A stretch of DNA of 64,000 nt from Auriscalpium vulgare (taxonomy: Eukaryota > Basidiomycota > Agaricomycetes > Russulales > Auriscalpiaceae). The DNA is taken from assembly GCA_019915015.1 (NCBI GenBank), contig JAHBBC010000003.1:1984001-2048000 (forward strand). The letters are read 5' to 3'. The position numbers were made by a program, and so were the translations under genes. A model generated the notes under the pieces. It had not been told where the DNA came from. It searched no databases and was given only the letters and a program-made list of their open reading frames with translations. This document shows, piece by piece, positions 46,701-54,760 of this stretch. The first letter of the stretch is position 1; each line of letters starts with the position of its first letter.

Positions 46701-47525
46701 TTCGTGTCGGCCTTGGAATCCCTGTCGCATAAGTATGGAGTCCGGCACATTCGAATATCGGGATATAATTCGCGAGCCAACGGAATAGTCGAGCGGTCTC
46801 ACTTCGACGTACGTCAAGCGCTCTACAAGGCAGCCGATGGAAATGCTGCAAAATGGTCATCGGTTGCGTACTCGGTATTCTGGTCGGACAGGATAACGAT
46901 CAGGCGGAGGATGGGCTGCTCGCCATACTTCGCGGTAACAGGAACGCAGCCGCTAATGCCGCTGGATATCATCGAGGCTTCATACTTGATGCCTCCGCCC
47001 GAGTCTCTACTGTCTTCCACAGACCTCATAGCGCGCAGGGCAATGGCCCTACAAAAGAGAAAAGCCCAGTTAAGGACCATCCACGACAAAGTCTTTGAAG
47101 CGCGACGTATCGCGGCGGTAAAATTTGAACGTGACCACGAAGCGACGATTCGCGACTACAATTTCAAGAGAGGCGACTTGGTCCTCCTACGGTTCACGCG
47201 GTACGAGAAGTCATTAGATCGAAAAATGCTTCCGCGCTACGATGGACCGTTCGTGGTAATTGGCCGACGGAAAGGAGGACCTTACGTGCTTGCGGACCTC
47301 CACGGTGCGCTCTTCGACCGACCGGTCGCGGAGTTTCGCGTCCTGCCTTACTTCGCGCGAACGAACATTGCGCTGCCAGAGTTGCCCGAATTTCTGGACG
47401 TCCCACAGTCCAGGGTGGACGAGCTACTTCATGAAGATAGGCAGGATCACGATGCCATTCATGAAGAGGAAGCAGACGACCCCACCAGGGAAGACGATGA
47501 CCAGGACGACGAGATCACCGTCTAA
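43740..47525 (+). CDS. pol: Ty3 Pol: reverse transcriptase, RNase H, integrase
   Basis: About 1,260 codons in the -1 frame relative to gag, without an early ATG, so it is probably made as a Gag-Pol fusion. RT motifs include Phe-Cys-Val-Val-Lys-Lys-Asp-Gly-Thr and the active-site Phe-Ile-Asp-Asp (about 44900). RNase H has Leu-Ala-Val-Asp-Thr-Ser and Glu-Leu-Tyr-Gly-Leu-Phe. The integrase zinc finger is His...His...Cys-His-Ile-Cys (about 46310-46430). The integrase core Asp, Asp, Glu are in Tyr-Ala-Asp-Thr-Met-His, Val-Thr-Asp-Asn-Gly and Gly-Ile-Val-Glu-Arg-Ser. A GPY/F-like Tyr-Asp-Gly-Pro-Phe module follows. No chromodomain was recognised. All catalytic residues are present. Confidence 0.93.
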   Translation, partial: SRLEDLLEDQEEVGLVVGFEPDKPDTLRMESLVYLESSPTIEDVQSAYLSVCDLPEEYAGVFAKRAEEGEEEEERARAGTFIWTAADWGDGESGREREEETDRGELQPTAMQREVFAATKKRYKPAHLKVKPIRTDLPEHFRILREIRGDPLADMPPLPEKPPDFVPTGRYTAERREQFDRVHDGDFLWPEERKLMHAFMCAQNEAFAWDDSERGRFREDFFPPVTIPVVPHRPWVQRNIPIPPGIYDKVMALIKTKIAAGVYEDSNSSYRSRWFCVVKKDGTSLRIVHSLEPLNAVTIAHSGVPPFPDHLAEQFAGRPCGGILDLYVGYDERRLDEASRDLTTFQTPYGAKRLVTLPMGWTNSVPIFHDDVTFILQPEIPHITVPFIDDVPLKGPDSDYRTEGGGYETIPGNNGIRRFVWEHFNNVNRVVQRMRYCHGTFSGWKSQLCVPEFYVVGHRCTPQGRMADEEKVAKIRNWGPCTDLSDVRAFLGTVGVLRIFIRNFAHRAHALTHLTRKDVPFEWGPEQSRAMEDLKEAVLASPALLPIDYTSEAPVILAVDTSYIAVGFLLSQADPNVPQDRKRRRYSRFGSIALNDREARFSQPKLELYGLFRALRALKVYLIGVRNLTIEVDARYIKGMLENPDLEPSASMNRWIIGILMFHFELVHVPGLFHGPDGLSRRRRQPGDALEQEDDFDDWVDAVYGFAHIVNMVVPKTAQERASRRQDGWTGPGSIPDEHGAGSSQDAIRREEARRSHDEPADVWATTVQMQPAPVQDATYRDVPRSDKAHEADKRLELVRDWLGTLARPADLTDEQFARFARYALQFFKDGDRLFKRHHQGRHQLVLGGDRRIAVLKAAHDDVGHKGVYATRMMLLERFWWPYVDADVAWWVRTCHICETRLVRHSLIPPTVATPANLFAKMYADTMHMPASGGFKYIVQGRCSVTHYPEWRMLRAETADAIAKWIFEDVLCRWGALREVVTDNGAPFVSALESLSHKYGVRHIRISGYNSRANGIVERSHFDVRQALYKAADGNAAKWSSVAYSVFWSDRITIRRRMGCSPYFAVTGTQPLMPLDIIEASYLMPPPESLLSSTDLIARRAMALQKRKAQLRTIHDKVFEARRIAAVKFERDHEATIRDYNFKRGDLVLLRFTRYEKSLDRKMLPRYDGPFVVIGRRKGGPYVLADLHGALFDRPVAEFRVLPYFARTNIALPELPEFLDVPQSRVDELLHEDRQDHDAIHEEEADDPTREDDDQDDEITV

Positions 47526-47547
47526 AAAGAGTACCGCCCAGCACTAC

Positions 47548-47585
47548 GGCGACTGAGGACAGTCGATATTTCAGTTGGGGGGAGG
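47548..47585 (+). repeat. Internal polypurine-tract block (copy 1)
   Basis: A 38-bp block ending TTTCAGTTGGGGGGAG lies 23 bases after the pol stop. It matches 52839-52876 at 31 of 38 positions. It sits where a compact Ty3 element would have its PPT. Confidence 0.75.
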
Positions 47586-47999
47586 ATTAGACGGTGGTAT
47601 TTAGGACTGAACAGCTGGAAGTACGGATGGAGACGAGTCAGGACGATAAGTCGAGGTCGCGAGCGCTAGCGAAGCTCGGACTGGGCAGGCACCGACTAAG
47701 GCTTCAAGGGTCTGGAACAAGGCTGAGGTCGCGCCGGAAACGCGATAGGACACGCTCACACTGTGACACAAGCAATGGACTCTATTCACAACATAGCAGG
47801 ATAGCGAATTCTATGTACACAGCAAAGAGGTAGCGACGGATAGCGAACAACTATGAACAGACCGATAACGAGCGGACAACACGACAGCGAGACGCCGAAA
47901 CCCCCACCTAGGACACGAGGAACGCCCCCCGCATCGAAGCACCAAGGCCCTCTGCTGTTGAAGCAGGGGCGACTCCTTTTGAAGAAGGCTCGCAAGCGG

Positions 48000-49700
48000 C
48001 TAAGCGGCGGGCGCGGGGTCAGCGGGACCATCAGCCGCGGCGGAGGGCGGCGTGCCGACATCCTCGAAGGAGGGAGCGGCGGCGGTAGGCATGGTAGGGC
48101 CGGGGGCAGGGTCCGACGCGGGAGGAGCGGCAGCGGCGAGCGGCGAGAAGGGCGCAGCGGGAGCAACCGGAGGCGCGGGGGAAGGAAGGCGAGAGGCGCG
48201 ACCGACGAGAGGCACGACGGCGGCGCCGGGCAGCGGGAGGGAAGAGGCGATGAGAGCCGACGAGGGTGGCGCAAGGAGGAGGCGCGAGGCAGGCCTGGCC
48301 GGCGCGGGAGAAGCGGCGCGCAACGCGGGGGGAGCAGGGAGAGGGATGCGGCGCGGCGGATCGAAGGGGCCAACCTGCGGCGAGATGAGGCCCCCAGCAG
48401 GCGCAGGGAACGCGGGGTCGCCGAGCTGCTGCAGGGTCTGCCAGACCCAGTTCCGCTCAGCGACGATGCCGCGGGCCCGGGCGTCGAGCGTCGCGTAGTT
48501 GACGCTGATGGTGTTGAGCTCCTCCGTGAGCGCGTTGTAGGTCCGGAAAAGCTGCGGCGGGGAGTCGTAGCGGAGGATGGGGACGGCGCCGGCAGGGTCG
48601 GGGTGGTCGGCCCAGTCGAAGGCGGAGGACCGGGGACGGACATGGATGCCGGCAGGGTCGACATCCTGCGAGACTCCGTCGCTGCCCACCACGTAGAAGT
48701 GCGTCCCGCGGACACCGTCGTCGCACTTGTGGTGGCCCACGAAGCAGCGATGGCACTGGCGGCCGCTGACGTCCGTGAAGAAGCACGTGGGGTGGGAGTC
48801 CATCGTGGCGCAGCGGTAGCAGGGGGCGGAAGCCTGAGGGTCGGAGTGTGAGCGGCGCAACACGACGGACAAGAAAAGGGCGACGTACCTGAAGGCGGCG
48901 GCCCGGGAAGGTGTCAGCGACGGGGATCTTGGCGCCCTTGACGGAGGTGGAAGGGTCGGCGGCGGGCGCGGGGGAGCCGGCCTCGGAAGAGGGGACAGTG
49001 GCGGCGGGCGGAGGCACGAGGGAGCCGGAGGGGACGTTGGCAGGGCGCTTGGAACTGCGGACGGCTTTGCCCTTGCCCTTCGACTTGGCGGCGGCGGGGA
49101 CTGATCGGGGGGCGGGGAGTTTGGTGGCGCCGCGGGTGCGCTGCGCGACGGGCTCCTGCGGGTCCCCCGCCTCATCTAGCTCGTCGACCTCGGCCTCGGC
49201 GTCAGCCTCGGAGGGGGCGGACTCGCGGTTGCGCTTGGTGGGCGGCGGGGAAGCGCGGGCGGCGGCGCGGTGAGGCGTGGAGGAGACCGGGGGGCGGACA
49301 GAAGGCGCGGGGAGGGCACTGTCGGCGCGGGCCCGCTTGCCAGCCTGACGGGAGAGGGGAGCGGCGACGGGAGTGGAGTAGGGGATGGCGGGTGAGGACG
49401 GCGTGGGGGAGGGGCCGGAGGACGGCCAGGCGTCGACAACGGCGGACACGGCCCCGATCCTGTCCAGCACCTCGGACGGCGGGGGGTCCTCCCCCAACAC
49501 CTCAGCATAGGCGGACTGGACACAAGGGAGGGTCAGCAGAGCGTCGGGAGCGAGAGGCCGTGGGCACTCACCGTGGCCGACTCCCAGTTCGCGGCGAACT
49601 CGCCGTAGTGGGCGGAGTCGACTGTGGGGAGGGAGGCGACGAGCGCTTCTACGGCGGACAGCCGTTTCCTGAGGTTGATGGGGCGGGAGAACGCAGACAT
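48000..49700 (-). CDS. Antisense cargo gene 3 (cysteine-cluster protein)
   Basis: Three exons (49572-49700, 48889-49515, 48000-48833) separated by 56- and 55-nt GT-AG introns, both phase 0, give 529 aa. The N-terminus is helical (Arg-Lys-Arg-Leu-Ser-Ala-Val-Glu-Ala-Leu). A long Pro/Ala/Ser-rich middle with basic clusters follows, then a cysteine cluster at the start of exon 3 with spacing C-x2-C-x8-C-x9-C-x2-C-x6-C, probably zinc-binding. A helical stretch and an Ala/Pro-rich tail complete it. I do not recognise a named family; similar layouts (disordered middle plus C-x2-C cluster) occur in Agaricomycete proteins of unknown function. It is opposite to gag-pol, so its introns would survive retrotransposition. 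Confidence 0.65.
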
Positions 49701-49980
49701 GGCCAGGGAAGGGGGGAGATAGGGAGAAGGTGAGGGGAGGAAAGAGAGAGACGGAGAGGTCGAGGCGCAACGCGTCGCGTTAAGACGGGGCGCCGCGCCA
49801 GCGTGTGGGTTTTTGCTTCCGACGTGGAAGCAGAGCGGGCCCGCCGGGCCGCGACAGGTGCGGCGCTTACCTTCACACGGCTTAGCGAGCGCTCGCGCGC
49901 GAGTCAAGAAGAAGGGATAGGGAACGGAATGGCATTACTGGGCCCTAAGGGCGCCTTGGGCAAATTACAGGAATCGCTCG

Positions 49981-51485
49981 CTACGCGGGCGCACCGGACC
50001 CAGACGCACCATTGGGCGCGGGAGTCCGGGCGCGGTTACCCCCATTCCTACGACCAGCCCGTCGACTCAGGGCATCAGGAGGCCTCGGGCCCACGACCTC
50101 AACAAGGTTGGGGACCCCCCACGAGAACGCGATAGAGCCGCGGCGGATGACTCGGTGAGTAAGCGGCGGGAAGGGAAGGGCGGTAAGCATACGGCGCATA
50201 GGACCGGCACCGGCGAGGTGGTCGAGGACCGCGGCAACTTCGCAGGCATCGTACAGCAGCTTTCCCGCGGTGCCTTCGAGGCGAGTGACGGCGTGGCGCA
50301 GGTGGCTGGCGTTCAATTGGTCCGCCCAAACGAAGTCGCGAAGCTCCGCGACCAACTTGAGGCCGGGAACGAGATAGTCGGCGGCTTCACGGACGTTCGC
50401 ACGATGGGCAGCCTGCAACGAGGGACTCGCGGCCGCAAGGAAGTCGAGGACGCCAATGTCGCGGGGGTGGGTCATTCCGATCACGGCGCGGTTCAAGGGG
50501 AGCATGAGGGCCCCGACCAGCCCGTCGGCGTGGTCGAGGTCGTCACTCAAACGATCGAGGTCGCGAAGGAATAACTCGGCAACACGGGTGGCAAGGCCGT
50601 CGGGACGGGGGGCAAACTCGGGGCCGAACAGCGCTGCCAAGTTGACCTCGAAAGTTGCCCGGCCGTGAAGTTGGTGACGGTACAGCAACCAAACGGAGCG
50701 CTCCACCAGGTGGGCCAAGGAGTCCACATGGACCACGTGAGGAAGCAGAGCGACGCTGGGTGGCTGCCCCGGGGCGTTGTCCCCTCCGAACGGAATATTT
50801 CCTACGATATTCGCGCGAATGGGGGCGGTTTGTTCGAACGTTTCGGGAAAGCGCTCCGCTAGGTAGGAGAGCGTCGAGACGACGGTCATGGACGCGAGGG
50901 CCGGTAGGGTAAAATGCGACGTCTCGCGATGGTCCTGCTGAAAAGGGGGGAAGAAGCGAAGACAACGTCAGTACGAGGCCGGGATGAGGGAAAAGAGGGC
51001 CGCGGGACGACGCACCAAAAGGTCGGAGATCTCCTGAAGCCAGGCAACGGCGGCCGCGGGAAATGAGGAAGCGTCGGCACCAGGCAAGGGCACCTCAACC
51101 GGATGTATCAACAGCTGGTACAGCCGGAAACGCGAAAACGCGCGGAGTAGGACGGCCTGCATGTGGAGGAGGTAGTCGGACGGACTGGGGCGTTGAGGGT
51201 GTTTTTGGAAAAGGCCATCGTCGCAGCCCCCTCATATAGGCGGCGCGAGTAGGGGAAGAGGCACACCATCGCGGCGTCGCGATACAGCGCGAAGACCAAA
51301 ACACGAGGGTCTCGCCGGAGTTCCGGCCAACGTGGGTTATCGCGACAGATCGCGACCCAGACGGAGCCTCCGGCATGGGCCCAGGAGCTTATCGCAAGGC
51401 ATCGCGAAACGTGGCACAGGGACAGGGGGAAGCCGCACATGGCTCCTGGTTCCATTTCAATAGCTATGGAACATTCTACAGACAT
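49981..51485 (-). CDS. Antisense cargo gene 2, unknown
   Basis: Three exons (51265-51485, 51016-51184, 49981-50937) joined across 80- and 78-nt introns give 448 aa with consistent phases. The protein is mostly helical, with Leu/Ala-rich stretches such as Tyr-Leu-Leu-His-Met-Gln-Ala-Val-Leu-Leu-Arg-Ala-Phe and Asp-Leu-Asp-Arg-Leu-Ser-Asp-Asp-Leu. A basic, disordered Arg/Gly/Asn-rich C-terminus suggests nucleic-acid or capsid binding. No family was recognised. The start may instead be an internal Met about 30 bases downstream. Its ATG is only 16 bases past the stop of cargo gene 1, so the two might be one transcript. Confidence 0.6.
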
Positions 51486-51501
51486 TGGCCCGGGAATATA
51501 C

Positions 51502-52750
51502 CTATTCCTCGCGCTCCATCAGAAGCTCGATCACCTCCCCCTCCTCGACTTCTTCCGAGCTGGCGATGGGCGGCGGTATCTCCCCGGCGTAGGTAGGAGA
51601 CGCGGAGGGGGCCGTCGGCGCTGGTACCGTGGGGTGCGCGGGGAAGGGAAGAGGGCCCGGCTGGTCCGAGGGATGGACTATGGCATCGAAGCCTAGGGGT
51701 ATCTCAGCTATGGCTTGGGAGGAGGAGATGTGCGAGAGGCGCGCAGAACTGATCTGCTCGATGGCGCGAATCGAGGCCACGCTGATATCCTGGACCAGGA
51801 AGTCTGCGGGCTGGAGGTTGGCCAGGAGGCGGGACCCTAATCCCCATGCGTCCAGCATCCCGCCCATACAGGTTGCCATCGCGGCCCAGCGCATGTCGAG
51901 GCGATCCAACACCAGTGGCCAGTCCGCCCAAATATCGCGAAACGTGTCGAAGGCCTCGGAGATGGTGGTAAAGTCCCGTAACATATCCACCGAGTCCTCC
52001 GCGAGGCCCCCCAATAGGTAGTACACCACGCCCGTGGTGAGGCGGCCCGCGTAGGCACGAGAGTGGGGGGAGCTGGAGGCACCACGGACGTGGTAGGCCA
52101 GGGCGCGGCACACGGCGTCTTCGCGGGTAATAACAAACATCCCATGGACGGCCCGGGCGTCGAAATCACGTAGGAGCCAGCTCTGCATCCCCTGAGGACG
52201 CAGGGTGGGGAAGGCGCCATGCAACTCCGTGATTTCATGGAGGTAGGATTCGACAGAACCGTCTCCGAAGTAGTACACGGTCCAGAGCCCAGCCTCCACG
52301 ATGGTGATCAAGACGTGGAGTTCCGCGTCGGTAGCGTCGGCAGGGAAAGGGGAGAACATCTGGGACCACCGCGGGCTGGCGCGCGCTGAGTCGGGGAGGG
52401 TACGCATGAGGGTGCCCTCGAAGCGCTGGGCGAGAGGGGCGGACGCTGGAACGAGCTTCACCATGAACTCGAGGATCGGCGAGGTGAAGTGGAAGGCAAG
52501 ATCGCGCAGGCTGCGGGACGCGCGGATTGAAGAAAGGGTCTGGAATTGAGTTCATCATCAGCCAAGCCGGGAAAAGACGCGGTCGGGGACCAGCACGCAC
52601 CACGAGCTGGTTGACTTTGTCGGCCCACTCTAGACGTAGCGCAACCTCCCGTTCGGCATCCCCAAGGTCAAAACCAGCGAAGGGGGCCTGCGTCAGCAGG
52701 CGGAGGAGGTCGAGGTTGTCGGCGGTGGCAGACGCTGCGGGGAGGGACAT
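51502..52750 (-). CDS. Antisense cargo gene 1, unknown
   Basis: Two exons (52601-52750 and 51502-52539) with a 61-nt phase-0 intron (donor GTGCGT, acceptor TTCCAG) give 395 aa. The protein is predominantly helical, with Leu-Asp-Leu-Leu-Arg-Leu-Leu-Thr near the N-terminus, Thr-Ser-Pro-Ile-Leu-Glu-Phe-Met, and an acidic C-terminal tail (Glu-Glu-Val-Glu-Glu-Gly-Glu). No family was recognised. A TATA-like CATATAAGGG on the minus strand (about 52811-52820) lies 60-70 bases before its ATG, next to the 3' LTR, so it may have its own promoter. Confidence 0.62.
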
Positions 52751-52810
52751 CGCGGGACAGAAATCGGCAAAGGGATGCTACAAGCGACGTTACCGCAAAA
52801 GGTCGCGAGC

Positions 52811-52820
52811 CCTTATATGC
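52811..52820 (-). promoter_or_regulatory. TATA-like element for the antisense cargo genes
   Basis: GCATATAAGG on the minus strand, 60-70 bases upstream of the first antisense start codon (52750). Position and sequence fit a core promoter; this is inferred only. Confidence 0.45.
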
Positions 52821-52838
52821 CGCTTCCGCACGGTTCCT

Positions 52839-52878
52839 GGCAACTGGGGACAGTTGCAGTTTCAGTTGGGGGGAGAAA
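52839..52878 (+). other. 3' polypurine tract block (copy 2)
   Basis: TTTCAGTTGGGGGGAGAAA directly abuts the 3' LTR and is the expected plus-strand primer. The 38-bp block 52839-52876 resembles 47548-47585. Confidence 0.8.
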
Positions 52879-53535
52879 TGATAGGTTCAGGCCGCGGGCA
52901 AGCGTGTAGCGAGACGTCGCGAGACGGGGAAGCAGCATGCGAGGCGCAGGGTCGCGGGAGCGGGGGTGATGGGAACGTGGTCCGGCGACCCAGGAGCAAC
53001 CGGGACTGGCGACGGAACGGATCACCGGAACGGGCTAGATCGGGAGGGCTTAGCGACGTAGGTAGAGCCACTACTTAGGGAGCTGCGCGAGACGTAGCAA
53101 CCCAATCAACCTGTGGGCGGCGCAAGCCACCCACACCCTTTACCTCACAGAAACTGTAGCCTGAGGCGCTACCAGACTTAGGAAGGAAGGACCCCACCGA
53201 TGTGGGAACAGGTAGGCAGGCGGACAGGCAAGAGGGGGTGCGACGGCCCATAGGCGGACGCTTCGCACACGGGTGCGAAGCACTCGGAGGAGGATCCCGT
53301 AGAGGGCATCCCCAGGCAGGTGAGTGTTTAGTTTGGTGTTTAGGCGGTAGGAGGTGGCCCCGCACGACCGCGGGGAGGGCACGAAGCGCGACAGCGACAC
53401 GAACACCTTCCCCCCTCGGCAAGACTAGTCACCCGGACTGGATCGCGACGTATAGGAGGCAGTGTTGGTGGTTGTTGTCCTGTGAGGCACTCGCCGCACG
53501 CCCCGCTAGGGTCCGTCCCGGGTGATAGCGTATCA
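52879..53535 (+). repeat. 3' LTR of the Ty3 element
   Basis: Direct repeat of 39980-40636, ending GTGATAGCGTATCA. Its last three bases supply an accidental stop codon to the interrupted recombinase frame on the minus strand. Confidence 0.95.
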
Positions 53536-54760
53536 GCGGATGTCCGCGTGGTCCTGCATGTACGGTCCGAGGACTTCGGCGTGCCGCCTCAGGTACCGCA
53601 TGAAGGCGTCGCTTTTCCAGCGGCCGATGGCACGCACCGTATCGAGGGGAACGCCTCGGAGCATGTACTCGAGCGTGCCGCCGATGCGGAAGCCGTGGCC
53701 CTGCAGGTGCTGCTCCCCGGCGCCGAGCGTGGCAGTGCGGAGTCGGTTCAGGAAGATGGTGCGCGTGAGGGGCCGGGCTTTGCCGCGGTGCGCGTAACAG
53801 AAGATGTGTTGGTCGTCGAGCGGCGTGTTAACGCGCAGGTGGTTTTGCAGCGCGTCGTGAGGGTCGACGGGCTCGTTGGGGTGTGCAGCCCAGTAGATCT
53901 CCTCGCCATCTTTGCAGGTTTTGGTCCGCGGGACGAAAATGGCGGTGATGGCTCCGCCGGAACGGTCAGTCTTGTGCGAGATGTTGGCAGGCGACGGGTG
54001 GACGTCACGATGGAACCCGTCGAGGGTGGGAACAGTCAACTCCCCAACGCGCGCGACGCCCCACAGGAGACTGGTCGCGCAGGCCCAGACGGCGGCGTCG
54101 AGAGGAATGGCGAGATTGAGCTGAGCCTTGATGGCGCGGAGCACGGCGAGGGTATAGGGAGGTCGCGGAGGTTTGCGCGATGTAGCAGGCGCGAGGTTCC
54201 GAGCCGCGGCGAGGATCTTGCTGGCGGTTGTGTTCTGCAGCTCCCACGGAAGGAGGTGGATGATGTGCCAAGCGTGCAAACCGGCTAGGTAATTATGCAA
54301 GGTGGACTCGGCGTAGGAACCGGCGAGCGTTGCCAGGAAAAAGATGACGAGCTCGGAAGAGGCGGGCGCGCGGCGGTGTTCCGGGATGCCCTTAATGTCG
54401 CAGACGAGGTGGAAGACGGCCAGGCCGGCCCCGTACGTCCGAAGGGTGTTTTCTTGCCATGCGAAGCCGAGAACGGCGGAGACACGCTGCATGTTTTCGG
54501 GGGGCAGGACGGGGTCGAGTGGAGGGGCGGCGCCGGCGGGGCGCCACGTGCGGAGACGCTCGACGGCGAGGCATTTGGGACGCAGCACGGTTGCGATTGT
54601 TGGCAGACGTGGGCGCGCGGCTGCGCTCGGGTGCGCGGGCTTGGCTGGGAGAACGGCGTCAAGCCTGTTCCAGGCTGGCCCTGCGGGGGCGTGCTCGGAT
54701 GAATTCCTCGGCGCGGCGGTTGCGCTCGAAATCTGCGCGGGCCGCGGTGCCGTCCCACTC
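53536..54760 (-). pseudogene. Ngaro tyrosine recombinase, interrupted near its 3' end
   Basis: The minus-strand frame is open to 55473, but the recognisable protein starts at about 54760 and overlaps the end of the RT ORF in another frame. Tyrosine recombinases cut and rejoin DNA through a Tyr-phosphate bond. The catalytic Arg is in Ala-Arg-Val-Gly-Glu-Leu-Thr, the His-x2-Arg is in Gly-His-Gly-Phe-Arg-Ile-Gly-Gly, and the nucleophile Tyr is in Phe-Met-Arg-Tyr-Leu-Arg-Arg-His. The gene is cut shortly after the nucleophile by the Ty3 element; the LTR provides a stop right after the last native codon. About 40 C-terminal residues are stranded at 39844-39979. Confidence 0.85.

Larger units (their letters stand above)
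39980..53535 (+). mobile_element. Ty3-type LTR retrotransposon with antisense cargo genes
   Basis: 13,556 bp bounded by two 657-bp direct LTRs (39980-40636 and 52879-53535), each TG...CA. Flanking GCGG at 39976-39979 and 53536-53539 is the target duplication. Sense genes are gag (zinc knuckle, protease) and pol (RT, RNase H, integrase after RT, so Ty3 order). The element is unusually long because of about 5.3 kb after pol, which holds three minus-strand genes with introns. The LTRs show no difference by eye, so insertion is recent. Confidence 0.93.

Noticed and set aside
47853..48851. 332-codon plus-strand ORF in the Ty3 cargo region
   Set aside because: Its translation is almost entirely Gly/Arg/Glu repeats, the expected shadow of the Pro/Ala/Ser-rich minus-strand gene. 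Splice sites and the cysteine cluster support the minus strand.
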